A stretch of 8,465 bases of DNA. It comes from an uncultured Angelakisella sp. (GTDB lineage Bacteria; Bacillota; Clostridia; Oscillospirales; Ruminococcaceae). The DNA lies in NCBI GenBank assembly GCA_937914895.1, contig CALGIL010000340.1, positions 1-8,465 of the forward strand. Direction: 5' to 3'. Within the stretch, counting starts at the first letter, position 1. The number at the start of each line of letters is the position of its first letter. The notes beneath the pieces are model-generated. The model made no database searches and was not told the DNA's origin. It worked only from the letters and a program-made list of their open reading frames with translations. The position numbers and the translations under genes were made by a program. Below are positions 1 through 6,687 of this stretch, in pieces.

Positions 1-642
1 GCTCTGGTCCTTGCGCCAGCGGGTGATGTTGGCGTGGTGGCCGGTAAGCAGAATGGGCGGGACCTCCCGGTCCCGCCACAGGGCGGGGTGGGTATACTGG
101 GGGTATTCCAGCAGGCCGTCCCAGTGGCTTTCGTCGGTAAAGCAGGCGTCCTCCGCCAGCACGCCGGGCTGCAGCCGGGCCACGCAGTCCAGCATGACCA
201 TGGCGGCCAGCTCCCCCCCGGTCATCACAAAGTCCCCCAGGGAAAGCTCCTCGTCCACCAGCTCGTCCAGCACCCGCTGGTCCACCCCTTCGTAATGGCC
301 GCACAGGAACAGCACATGCTCCCGCCCGGCCAGCTCCCGGGCCTTTTGCTGGGTAAACACCTTGCCCTGGGGCGAGGGGAACACCACATAGGGCCTGCTG
401 CCGGACTGGCGGCAGATCTCCTGCCAGCAGGCGTACACCGGCTGGGCCTGCAGCAGCATGCCCTTGCCGCCGCCGTACAGGGTGTCGTCCACCCTGCCGT
501 GCTTGTTGCCCGCCCAGTCCCGGATGTTGTGGTAGTGTATCTCAATGGCGCCGGACGCCTGGGCCCGGCCGATGATGCTTTCGTCGGTGATGGTCCTGCA
601 CATCTCCACAAACAGGGTCGCCACGTCAAAACGAGGGGTCAC
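1..642 (-). CDS. trmD: tRNA (guanine-N1)-methyltransferase TrmD, C-terminus cut by window edge
   Basis: TrmD methylates N1 of G37 next to the anticodon using S-adenosylmethionine, which prevents +1 frameshifting; the family works as a homodimer with a trefoil-knot fold. The first 214 codons are present and the frame is still open at base 1; family members are usually about 230-250 residues, so only the end is missing. Visible motifs are NKHGRVDDTLYGGGKGM (46-62), the knot segments CGHYEGVDQR (114-123) and GDFVMTGGELA (136-146), then DGLLEYPQYTHP (175-186), where D175 matches the catalytic Asp of the family, and GHHANITRWR (201-210). I chose the GTG at 642-640: it overlaps the rimM stop by 4 nt (GTGA), has an AGGGGG about 11 nt upstream, and yields the normal N-terminus. 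The usual FPEM near the N-terminus reads FVEM here. Identity is certain; the exact start is likely. Confidence 0.96.
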   Translation of the reverse strand, partial: MTPRFDVATLFVEMCRTITDESIIGRAQASGAIEIHYHNIRDWAGNKHGRVDDTLYGGGKGMLLQAQPVYACWQEICRQSGSRPYVVFPSPQGKVFTQQKARELAGREHVLFLCGHYEGVDQRVLDELVDEELSLGDFVMTGGELAAMVMLDCVARLQPGVLAEDACFTDESHWDGLLEYPQYTHPALWRDREVPPILLTGHHANITRWRKDQS

Positions 643-1148
643 TCCGTAAACAACCCCCTCAGCGGACGGATTTCCATGCGGTTCTGTTCCAGGTCGGTGC
701 GCACCACCACTTCCTTGATGGCGGGCACCAGCTGCTGGCTGCCATCGGCAAAGCGGACGTGGTAGACGTCGTTGGCCCCGGTCTGGGACACCTGGCACAG
801 GGTGCCGTACAGCCGGCCGCTGTCGGCGTCGTACACCTCCAGCCCCATAAGGTCCTGGACGTAGTACACGCCCTCCTCCAGGGTCTCATCGGCCCGGTCG
901 ATATACAGGGTCTTGCCCCGCAGGGCCAGGGCCTCCTCCCGGGTATCCACGCCCCCCAGCTTCAGCAGCAGCATCCCCTTGTGGACCCGGGCGCTTTCCG
1001 CCGTCACGGGGGTCTGCCCGCCGTCCAGGTAAAAGGTGCCAAACTCCGTCAGGCCCTGGGCGTCGTCGCTCCAGGGCTGCACCCTGACCTCGCCCGCAAG
1101 GCCGTGGACCGACACAATCTGCCCGCATTCCAAAAACTGTTTTTTCAT
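639..1148 (-). CDS. rimM: 16S rRNA-processing protein RimM
   Basis: RimM binds ribosomal protein S19 in the 30S head and helps late 30S maturation. The 169-residue product has the expected two domains: an N-terminal RimM barrel starting GQIVSVHGLAGEVRV (9-23) and a C-terminal PRC barrel beginning YYVQDLMGLEVYD (95-107), with QTGANDVYHV (122-131) and a final PAIKEVV...PLRGLF segment. An upstream ATG at 1376 would add 76 low-complexity residues unlike the family. The ATG at 1148 is preceded by GGAGG about 12 nt upstream and gives the canonical start MKKQFLECGQIV. The stop overlaps the trmD start by 4 nt, so the two are probably translationally coupled. An 88-nt gap with a hairpin separates it from khpA upstream. 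Confidence 0.96.
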   Translation of the reverse strand: MKKQFLECGQIVSVHGLAGEVRVQPWSDDAQGLTEFGTFYLDGGQTPVTAESARVHKGMLLLKLGGVDTREEALALRGKTLYIDRADETLEEGVYYVQDLMGLEVYDADSGRLYGTLCQVSQTGANDVYHVRFADGSQQLVPAIKEVVVRTDLEQNRMEIRPLRGLFTE

Positions 1149-1176
1149 TCCCGCCTGTTTCCTCCCAAGTCCAAAG

Positions 1177-1200
1177 AGGGCTGCACCGGAATGCAGCCCT
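1177..1200 (-). other. 9-bp hairpin in khpA-rimM gap
   Basis: Perfect inverted repeat: arms 1177-1185 and 1192-1200 (AGGGCTGCA on the coding strand) with a 6-nt loop. No T-tract follows in the transcription direction, so it is not a standard terminator. It could be an RNA-stability or processing element setting rimM-trmD expression apart from rpsP-khpA. The structure is seen in the sequence; the role is inference. Confidence 0.55.
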
Positions 1201-1236
1201 GACTGGTACTTCGTCACAATAATCGCCGGAGGGGCG

Positions 1237-1470
1237 TCAGTCGATTTCGACGGCCACCCGCAGACCCTGCTTGCTGGCGGCGGCCCGCACCACGGTGCGG
1301 ATGGCCTTGGCAATGCGGCCCTGCTTGCCGATAACCCTGCCCATGTCGTCGGGACCCACATGGAGGTGATAGACAATGGTGCCTTCCTCGTCCGGTTCGT
1401 CCGCGGTCACCTGAATGGCCTCTTTGTCGTCCACCAGGCCGGTTACGATTGCAACAATCAGTTCTTCCAT
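1237..1470 (-). CDS. khpA: KH-domain RNA-binding protein KhpA (YlqC family)
   Basis: A 77-residue single KH-domain protein. In Gram-positive bacteria KhpA pairs with KhpB/EloR (Jag) and binds many RNAs, affecting cell elongation and division. The KH signature is VIGKQGRIAKAIRTVV (46-61) with the GxxG loop at G48-K49-Q50-G51. The length is typical of the family. The start ATG at 1470-1468 has AAAGGAG 6 nt upstream, and that ribosome binding site begins right at the rpsP stop codon; the rpsP-khpA gap is 13 nt, so the two are certainly on one transcript. The position between rpsP and rimM is the standard one in Firmicutes. No khpB is in the window. Confidence 0.93.
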   Translation of the reverse strand: MEELIVAIVTGLVDDKEAIQVTADEPDEEGTIVYHLHVGPDDMGRVIGKQGRIAKAIRTVVRAAASKQGLRVAVEID

Positions 1471-1483
1471 GACCTACTCCTTT

Positions 1484-1726
1484 TTACAGGATACCGCTCA
1501 GCTTCAGCAGGGATTTAACGGTATCGGTCGGCTGTGCGCCGTTGGCCAGCCACTTCTTGGTCTTTTCCTCGTCAATCTTGAACTCGGAAGGATTTTTGGT
1601 GGGGTCGTAGGTGCCTACTTCCTCAATAAACCTGCCGTCTCTGGGATAGCGGGAATCGGCCACAACGATGCGGTAGAAGGGAGCCTTCTTCGCACCCATG
1701 CGGCGGAGTCTGATCTTTACTGCCAT
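1484..1726 (-). CDS. rpsP: 30S ribosomal protein S16
   Basis: S16 is a small-subunit protein needed for early 30S assembly. The 80-residue product begins [20 protein letters not shown] and carries [20 protein letters not shown] (23-42), both typical of the family. A further in-frame ATG at 1741 is rejected because the strong GGAGGTG at 1739-1733 lies between the two and sits 6 nt before the ATG at 1726-1724. The start codon is part of the sequence UACAUG, so a UACAU ribonuclease site lies exactly over it. A short hairpin (1739-1743 with 1750-1754) abuts the Shine-Dalgarno sequence. It follows ffh after 67 nt and is followed by khpA after 13 nt. Confidence 0.97.
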   Translation of the reverse strand: MAVKIRLRRMGAKKAPFYRIVVADSRYPRDGRFIEEVGTYDPTKNPSEFKIDEEKTKKWLANGAQPTDTVKSLLKLSGIL

Positions 1727-1791
1727 GTATGTCACCTCCATACTTTAGGGTATGTATCCTTCCACCGGGCCCGGGGGTCCGGGAGAATGTA
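1725..1791 (-). promoter_or_regulatory. Cluster of three UACAU sites at the ffh-rpsP junction
   Basis: Read on the coding strand, TACAT occurs at 1791-1787 (just after the ffh stop), 1756-1752 (in the stem of a small hairpin) and 1729-1725 (over the rpsP start codon). UACAU is the known cleavage sequence of MazF from Bacillus subtilis, Staphylococcus aureus and Clostridioides difficile. A line-by-line read found only two more coding-strand copies in the window, at 3813-3809 and 4904-4900. The sites are seen; cleavage by the mazF product of this locus is inference. Confidence 0.5.
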
Positions 1792-1793
1792 TA

Positions 1794-3128
1794 TTACATG
1801 GGGAATCCCCCAAGGCCCGGCATGCCCCGGCGGCGCCTGCCGCCCTTGCGCAGCTGCTTCATCATTTTGGCGCTTTGGTCCAGCTGGTGCAGCAGCCGGT
1901 TGACGTCCTCCACCCGGGTGCCGCTGCCCGCGGCAATGCGCCGCTTGCGGCCGGGGTTGATCAGGGAGGGCTTAGACCGCTCCGCGGGGGTCATGGATCG
2001 GATGATGGCCTCGATGCGGCTCAGCTCCTTTTCCCCCTTTTCGGCATCCTCGTCGGACACCTTGGCCCCGGGGATCATCCCCAGGATGCTGGACAGGGGG
2101 CCCATCTTCTTCATCTCGTTCATCTGGTCCAGCAGGTCGTTAAAGTCGAAGCCCTTGTTGTCCTGCATCTTTTTGGCCATCTCCATGGCCTTGTCCATAT
2201 CCATTCCGCCGGCCTTTTCGATGAGGGTGAGCACGTCGCCCATCCCCAAAATCCGGGAGGCCATGCGGTCGGGGTAAAAGGGTTCCAAATCCCCGATTTT
2301 TTCCCCCATGCCGGCAAACTTGATGGGCTTGCCCGTGGCGGCCCGAACCGACAGGGCGGCGCCGCCCCGGGTATCGCCGTCCAGCTTGGTCAGAATCACC
2401 CCGTCCACCCCCAGCTCCTGGTCGAAGGATGCGGCGACGTTGACGGCATCCTGGCCGGTCATGGCGTCGATGACCAAAAGGGTCTCGTTGGGCTTTGCAA
2501 ACTCCTTGATCCGGCGCAGCTCCTCCATCAGCTCCTGATCGATGTGCAGACGGCCGGCGGTGTCGATGATGACAATGTCGTTGCCGTGGTCATTGGCGTG
2601 GCCCAGGGCCTTTTTGCAAATTTGCACCGGGTCGGTCTGGCCCATCTCGAAGACGGGCACCCCGGCCTTTTCGCCCACCACCTTCAGCTGGTCGATGGCG
2701 GCCGGGCGGTAAATATCGCAGGCCACCAGCAGCGGGCGCTTGCCCTGGCTTTTAAACAGATAGCCCAGCTTTGCGCAGTGGGTGGTCTTGCCCGAGCCCT
2801 GCAGACCGCACATGAGGATGACGGTGGGGATTTTGGAGGAGATGTTGATCCGCTCGTGGCCGGTGCCCATGAGGGCGGTCAGTTCCTCGTTGACGATTTT
2901 AATCACCTGCTGGGCGGGGGTCAGGCTGTTTAAGACCTCCTCCCCCAGGGCCTTCTGGGTGACGCCGGCCACAAATTCCTTGGCCACTTTATAGTTGACG
3001 TCCGCCTCCAGCAGCGCCAGCCGCACCTCCCGCATGGCCTCCTTTACGTCGGCCTCGCTGAGCTTTCCGCGGTTTTTCAGCTTTTTGAAGACAGAACCAA
3101 GCTTTTCGGACAGTCCCTCAAATGCCAA
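1794..3128 (-). CDS. ffh: Signal recognition particle GTPase Ffh
   Basis: Ffh binds the SRP RNA and signal sequences of nascent membrane and secreted proteins and delivers ribosomes to FtsY at the membrane. The 444-residue product has the N domain (about 1-95), the G domain with P-loop GLQGSGKTT (108-116), DIYRPAAIDQL (138-148), DTAGR (189-193) and TKLDGDTRGG (247-256), and a Met-rich M domain (about 300-444) with the RNA-binding stretch RKRRIAAGSG (394-403). The residue before that stretch is Gly where Ser is more usual. The tail is basic and Gly/Met-rich. The start is TTG at 3128-3126: no ATG lies near, GGGAG sits 9 nt upstream, and it yields the family N-terminus MAFEGLSEKL. It overlaps the ylxM end by 11 nt. 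Confidence 0.98.
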   Translation of the reverse strand: MAFEGLSEKLGSVFKKLKNRGKLSEADVKEAMREVRLALLEADVNYKVAKEFVAGVTQKALGEEVLNSLTPAQQVIKIVNEELTALMGTGHERINISSKIPTVILMCGLQGSGKTTHCAKLGYLFKSQGKRPLLVACDIYRPAAIDQLKVVGEKAGVPVFEMGQTDPVQICKKALGHANDHGNDIVIIDTAGRLHIDQELMEELRRIKEFAKPNETLLVIDAMTGQDAVNVAASFDQELGVDGVILTKLDGDTRGGAALSVRAATGKPIKFAGMGEKIGDLEPFYPDRMASRILGMGDVLTLIEKAGGMDMDKAMEMAKKMQDNKGFDFNDLLDQMNEMKKMGPLSSILGMIPGAKVSDEDAEKGEKELSRIEAIIRSMTPAERSKPSLINPGRKRRIAAGSGTRVEDVNRLLHQLDQSAKMMKQLRKGGRRRRGMPGLGGFPM

Positions 3129-3516
3129 TGCTTTTTTCTCCCGTCACTTCGTGATCGTCCTCCATCTGCCGGGCAACCCGGACAATCTGGGAGGTGCGGA
3201 CATAGATGTCGTTGGACGCGCCAAAGCGGTCGTTGATCCGCTCGATCTCCTGGGCAAGTCCGATGATCTCGTCCAGGGACTGGCTGATTTCACGAAACCG
3301 GTCGGCCAGGCGCAGGCGGGATTCATATTCCAGCAGCTGGGCCTCGGCGCGCTTGATGGAGTCCCGGACGCCCTGCCGGGTGATGCCGCTGTGGGCGGCA
3401 ATCTCCCCCAGAGAAAGGTCCTCGTTGTAGTACAGCTCCACTACGTCCTTCTGCTTGTCCGTAAGCATGTCCCCATAAAAATCCAGCAGAAAGGAGATCT
3501 CCAGGTTCTTGGGCAA
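3118..3516 (-). CDS. ylxM: YlxM/p13-like HTH protein, SRP-associated
   Basis: A 132-residue UPF0122-family protein with a sigma-70 region 4-like helix-turn-helix. Family members sit next to ffh, and in streptococci the homologue binds the SRP complex and modulates it. The N-terminal core FLLDFYGDMLTDKQKDVVEL (9-28) is followed by the HTH around LSLGEIAAHSGITRQGVRDSI (34-54), then a long helical tail (about 58-100). I chose the TTG at 3516-3514: GGAGG lies 7 nt upstream. A TTG five codons earlier (3531) would lie on top of that ribosome binding site. It is the first gene after the promoter at 3573-3601 and overlaps ffh by 11 nt, which indicates coupled translation. Confidence 0.92.
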   Translation of the reverse strand: MPKNLEISFLLDFYGDMLTDKQKDVVELYYNEDLSLGEIAAHSGITRQGVRDSIKRAEAQLLEYESRLRLADRFREISQSLDEIIGLAQEIERINDRFGASNDIYVRTSQIVRVARQMEDDHEVTGEKSIGI

Positions 3517-3533
3517 CTCGACACCTCCCAAAG

Positions 3534-3554
3534 TGTAAAGCCATTGTCTTTACA
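3534..3554. promoter_or_regulatory. Inverted repeat in the ylxM leader
   Basis: TGTAAAG (3534-3540) and CTTTACA (3548-3554) form a perfect 7-bp inverted repeat around 7 nt, between the promoter and the ylxM ribosome binding site. CTTTACA recurs at 3610-3616, just upstream of the -35 box, and the adjoining ACTCGACA (3616-3623) recurs at 3516-3523 over the ylxM ribosome binding site. It may be an operator with sites on both sides of the promoter, or an RNA hairpin in front of the ribosome binding site. The role is not known. Confidence 0.45.
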
Positions 3555-3572
3555 AGGTTGCCTTCTTTTCAT

Positions 3573-3601
3573 ATCATACAGGCTGGGGGAATGTCTGTCA
3601 A
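3573..3601 (-). promoter_or_regulatory. Sigma-A promoter of the ylxM-ffh-rpsP operon
   Basis: On the minus strand, TTGACA (3601-3596, perfect -35), a 17-nt spacer and TATGAT (3578-3573, one mismatch -10). Transcription should begin near 3566, leaving a leader of about 50 nt before the ylxM start. It is the strongest promoter match in the window and suits a housekeeping operon. Confidence 0.88.
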
Positions 3602-3750
3602 GGGGATTTCTTTACACTCGACAAATTTCCTTTCAAACTTGTCCCATCCGCCTTCCTTTGTGCCGCCGCGCCCGGGCCGCCCGCCCGCGAAAGCCGCGGC
3701 GTCCCCGCGGCGGGTTTCCGGCACCCATCCTCCCCCGCCATAAGCGGTAC
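3602..3750. other. Non-coding GC-rich spacer between mazF and the ylxM promoter
   Basis: No supportable gene. It holds a very GC-rich hairpin, GCCGCGG (3693-3699) with CCGCGGC (3705-3711) around 5 nt, downstream of the mazF terminator. Short reading frames here have no ribosome binding site and low-complexity products. Confidence 0.6.
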
Positions 3751-3781
3751 AAAGGGGCGCCCCGGTGTGGGACGCCCCTTT
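3751..3781 (-). terminator. Likely terminator of mazF
   Basis: A 13-bp stem (3751-3763 with 3769-3781, one G-U pair) around a 5-nt loop, ending in CCCCTTT on the minus strand, 25 nt past the mazF stop. The T-tract is short. An upstream GCCC (3790-3787) could pair with part of the 5' arm as an alternative fold. Confidence 0.7.
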
Positions 3782-3806
3782 GCCAAGGGCTTTTTGTGGT
3801 ACACAT

Positions 3807-4169
3807 CTATGTAGCCCGATTTTTGCCGCCCAGTCCAAAGCTGATGGAAAGGGCCCTGTCGATTTGGCTCATAGATGGATCGTCGATCTTCCCCATGCGC
3901 TCCTTTAGGCGTTTTTTGTCCAGTGTCCGCACCTGCTCCAGCAGCACCACCGAATCTTTGGCAAGCCCCGTGGAACCCGAGGGCAGGTTGATGTGGGTGG
4001 GCAGTTTGGCCTTGTCCTGCTGGCTGGTAATGGCGGCCGCGATGACGGTGGGGCTGAATTTATTGCCCACGTCGTTTTGCACAATGAGCACCGGACGCAC
4101 CCCTCCCTGCTCCGAGCCAACCACCGGACTGAGATCGGCGTAATATATCTCACCACGCTTGATGGTCAT
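3807..4169 (-). CDS. mazF: MazF/NdoA-type (PemK family) endoribonuclease toxin
   Basis: MazF toxins cut single-stranded mRNA at short motifs; close Firmicute relatives cut at UACAU. The 120-residue product is very like Bacillus Ndo[21 protein letters not shown] (1-20), [20 protein letters not shown] (21-40), AAAITSQ (44-50), KLPTHI (55-60) and [17 protein letters not shown] (72-88). R25 and T48 sit at the positions of the catalytic pair of Bacillus MazF, so the enzyme looks intact. The ATG at 4169 has GGGAG 6 nt upstream; an in-frame GTG at 4178 overlaps that site and is rejected. No antitoxin gene is visible: the 241 nt upstream contain no mazE-like frame and the next gene is dcd with its own terminator. 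A UACAU lies across the last sense codon and the stop codon. No clear promoter was found. Confidence 0.93.
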   Translation of the reverse strand: MTIKRGEIYYADLSPVVGSEQGGVRPVLIVQNDVGNKFSPTVIAAAITSQQDKAKLPTHINLPSGSTGLAKDSVVLLEQVRTLDKKRLKERMGKIDDPSMSQIDRALSISFGLGGKNRAT

Positions 4170-4328
4170 ATCACACACTCCCGCAATGATTTTGTTCCTC
4201 TTTCCCGAGGGGGCACAGTCCTATTTTGTCCCCATTTTTACAGGCTTAATCATCCCGGTACGGTTCCCCACTATTATTTTATTGCGCCGGAGGAAAATGT
4301 GACCGCGCGGCGGAGGCTGCATCTTATG
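4170..4328. other. Non-coding stretch upstream of mazF
   Basis: Between the dcd terminator and mazF I see AT-rich runs such as AATAAAATAATAG on the minus strand, but no -35/-10 pair with good spacing and no antitoxin-sized frame with a ribosome binding site. The mazF promoter presumably lies here. Confidence 0.5.
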
Positions 4329-4352
4329 AAAAAGCCGGCCCCGGGGGCCGGC
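4329..4352 (-). terminator. Rho-independent terminator of dcd
   Basis: Minus-strand stem GCCGGCC / GGCCGGC (4352-4346 with 4340-4334) and a 5-nt loop, followed at once by TTTTT (4333-4329), 58 nt after the dcd stop. A strong match to an intrinsic terminator. Confidence 0.92.
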
Positions 4353-4410
4353 CCTTTCATGGAATATGGCGGCGGAAGAAGAATCTTCGGCCAAAACCCT
4401 TGTCTTTTGC

Positions 4411-4959
4411 TTAGTCCGCGTCTCTTTTTGATTCGTCGTCCAAATAAATGCGGGAGCCGGTGGCGCCCTTCTGTCCCTGGTACTTCCCCCTGTAGGGCCT
4501 GTCGGCGTGCCGGTCCAGCTGGGCAAAGACCAGCTGCCCCACCCGGCGGCCGGCCTGGAGCTGGATGGCGCACCGGTTGGCGTTAAAAAGCTCCAGGGTG
4601 ATCTCACCCTCAAACCCCGGGTCCACCCAGCCCGCGTTTTGGATGAACAGCCCCAGCCGGCCGATGGAGCTTCGGCCCTCCACAAAGGCGGTCATGTTGT
4701 CGGGCAGCCGGAAGTACTCCATGGTGGTGGCAAGGACGAACTGTCCGGGCATGAGCACATATTTGTCCGACTGTATGGTTTTATAGGGGATTTCCCCCGA
4801 CAGCCGGATAACGCTGGAGGAGGTGTCCTCCAGGATGGTAAAGGTGTTCCCCAGGCGGATGTCCACGCTGGCCGGCTGAATCTGTACATCGTCCAATGGA
4901 TGTATTTGCAGTGCGCCTGTTTTTAACAGGCTTTTGATGGTGCGATCCGATAAAATCAT
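4411..4959 (-). CDS. dcd: dCTP deaminase family protein (Dcd, possibly bifunctional DCD-DUT)
   Basis: Dcd deaminates dCTP to dUTP for thymidylate synthesis; bifunctional members also hydrolyse dUTP to dUMP. The 182-residue product shows VQIQPASVDIRLG (25-37), EGRSSIGRLGLFIQNAGW (94-111), DPGFEGEITLELFN (113-126), RRVGQLVF (138-145) and YRGKYQGQ (156-163). S97, R101 and E123 line up with Ser111, Arg115 and the catalytic Glu138 of E. coli Dcd. The AGW-DPGF form resembles archaeal and Gram-positive bifunctional enzymes, so dUTPase activity is possible but not proven. The ATG at 4959 has GGGG about 8 nt upstream; an earlier TTG at 4983 would place that site inside the gene. It follows the lipoprotein gene after 69 nt with no obvious promoter, so it may share its transcript. 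It ends in a strong terminator. Confidence 0.95.
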   Translation of the reverse strand: MILSDRTIKSLLKTGALQIHPLDDVQIQPASVDIRLGNTFTILEDTSSSVIRLSGEIPYKTIQSDKYVLMPGQFVLATTMEYFRLPDNMTAFVEGRSSIGRLGLFIQNAGWVDPGFEGEITLELFNANRCAIQLQAGRRVGQLVFAQLDRHADRPYRGKYQGQKGATGSRIYLDDESKRDAD

Positions 4960-5028
4960 GGCGCCGTCCCCTTTCCCGTCCAACCCCCATTGTCCCTGCC
5001 GGCACCCCCCATGGGCGCCCCGCTTATT

Positions 5029-6663
5029 TCAGCCGACAGGCTTCTGTTCCATTCGCATATCGAACTCCTCCTTGTCAAGCCCCACGACGTCGTTGGAAAG
5101 CTCGCTTCTGGGGCTGTCCCCCGACGGCTTCCAGTTGGACAGCGTGTTCAGAAAGAAGCAGTTGTAAATATCTCCATCGTTAAGGCCGACAAAGGAGCCC
5201 ACGCAGCGGGCCGGGGTGAGGGTGAACACCTGGGTGGCCGCGCTGCTGTCGTATATCTCCGCCCATGCGTTGTGCCCCGCGAAGCCCCCAACACTTCCGC
5301 TCATCTCTGCGGTGGGACTGTAAGTGGTAACCGTCCCTTTGGCGTGGCAGTGCTCTATGCTCACACGGTGACTGGTCCCCACCAATCCGCCCAGCACGCT
5401 GTTCCCCTTTACGTCCACATCGGCCCGGCAGTTGTAAATAAAGCCCATGGGCGGATTATTGAGGTCCCTGCCAGGGGACCAGAAATCACCACTCGCGCAT
5501 CCGCAAAGGCCGCCCACTTCGACGGTGCCTTCCACGCTTCCGGAAACCGCGGTGTTTTCGATAGTGCCGCCCTTCAGGCTTGCCGCCAATATGCCGGCGG
5601 ACACATGGGCACTGGCCTGCCCCCGATAGCCGATCTGCGCGTTTTCTATGCGAAGGTCCATGACATGGCTCCTGCTGCCAAGGACCGAAAAGAACCCAAA
5701 CTCATTTGCGTCGCTGACCGAGCCTTTTCTTTCCCCCACAAAGCTCAGGTTCTTAATGCTGAAGCCGTTGCCGTCGAAAAGCCCGTTAAATCCGCTGGTG
5801 ATGGGGTTTCTCTCGTCATCATAGTAAAGGGGCGTTTGGTTGGTCCCGATGGAAGAAAAATCCACACCGGCCATGTCGATGTCGTTCATCAGCGCATAGG
5901 CCGCGGTAATCTCCCGGTACATCCCGCTGTTTACCCGCTGGGCCATCGCCAGAATATCCTCGGGGGTTTTAAGCTCGTACTGCCTTGCCTCCAAAAGCTC
6001 TCCGTATCCGTACTTGGTGTAGATTTCCTTTGCCTGTGCGATGTCCCTGATATTTTCCACCTGCCGGATTCTGTATACCTCATCGCCGGGGGCCTTAAAT
6101 CCCTGCATAAAAGCGGGGATTTCCTCCGCCGCAAGGGTGTGGCACTCCATGGAATACCGCACGGGATAGAGCCAGTGGCGGTTGCCACTTTCATCCATGG
6201 CAAACCTGCCGTACAGGACCGTAACGCCCCCATCCCCCTCGGTGATTTCAAAGGGCTCCAAAACCACCGCGTCGGCGGGAAAGCCCCAGAAATAGAGGGA
6301 TTCCTCGTCGTAATCGGAGGGAGGAACCGACTCCGCAAAAAAGAGTCTGCTCATCTGCTTAAAATCCTCTTGGGTCAGGTCCAGGAGGTTGCCGTCTTTG
6401 GTAAAATCGGATTTTAACCCGCGTTCTTCCAAAACGTGCATGATCAGCGGCAGTTGCCCATTTTCCGGCGCCCTGCCATAGGCGTAGTAGTCGTACTGGC
6501 CGGCCAGCTCGTGGGCGTAGGTATAGTCCTGTTCCGCCGCCGGCGCGGAGGATGCTTCGCCGGAAGCCGGCGGAACAGAAGGGCTTTCCATGGCAGGCCC
6601 GGCGCCGCAGGCGCATAAAAGCGCCATCAGCAGGCACAAACATACGGGAATCCATTGTTTCAT
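5029..6663 (-). CDS. GLUG-repeat surface lipoprotein
   Basis: A 544-residue predicted lipoprotein of unknown substrate. Residues 1-19 are a signal peptide with lipobox L-C-A-C19, followed by a Ser/Ala/Pro-rich linker (22-44). Residues 45-230 match nothing I recognise. Residues 230-310 carry the segment common ahead of GLUG repeats (TPEDILAMAQRVNSG, MNDIDM, FNGLFDGNGFSIKNLSF). From about 355 to 510 there are degenerate GLUG-type units, such as VGGLCG (383-388), LGGLVGT (424-430), VGGFAGHN (458-465) and VGSFVGLNDGDIYNC (488-502), which are expected to form a beta-helix. Such proteins are usually cell-surface or adhesin-like. The start ATG at 6663 has AAGGAG 8 nt upstream. No sorting signal is seen; anchoring would be by lipid. 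The extracellular location is inferred from the signal. Confidence 0.88.
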   Translation of the reverse strand: MKQWIPVCLCLLMALLCACGAGPAMESPSVPPASGEASSAPAAEQDYTYAHELAGQYDYYAYGRAPENGQLPLIMHVLEERGLKSDFTKDGNLLDLTQEDFKQMSRLFFAESVPPSDYDEESLYFWGFPADAVVLEPFEITEGDGGVTVLYGRFAMDESGNRHWLYPVRYSMECHTLAAEEIPAFMQGFKAPGDEVYRIRQVENIRDIAQAKEIYTKYGYGELLEARQYELKTPEDILAMAQRVNSGMYREITAAYALMNDIDMAGVDFSSIGTNQTPLYYDDERNPITSGFNGLFDGNGFSIKNLSFVGERKGSVSDANEFGFFSVLGSRSHVMDLRIENAQIGYRGQASAHVSAGILAASLKGGTIENTAVSGSVEGTVEVGGLCGCASGDFWSPGRDLNNPPMGFIYNCRADVDVKGNSVLGGLVGTSHRVSIEHCHAKGTVTTYSPTAEMSGSVGGFAGHNAWAEIYDSSAATQVFTLTPARCVGSFVGLNDGDIYNCFFLNTLSNWKPSGDSPRSELSNDVVGLDKEEFDMRMEQKPVG

Positions 6664-6687
6664 GATTCTAACTCCTTACCCACAGCC

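Noticed and set aside
1752..2933. 393-residue plus-strand frame
   Set aside because: Antisense to ffh, rich in His/Gly/Leu as expected of high-GC shadows; no recognisable domain.
2995..4143. 382-residue plus-strand frame
   Set aside because: Spans the reverse of ffh, ylxM, a terminator and mazF; not a plausible gene.
4221..4685. Possible antitoxin frame upstream of mazF
   Set aside because: It is an out-of-frame shadow of dcd reading through the dcd terminator, with no MazE-like features.
4990..6417. 475-residue plus-strand frame
   Set aside because: Antisense shadow of the lipoprotein gene, which has a signal peptide, ribosome binding site and GLUG motifs on the other strand.
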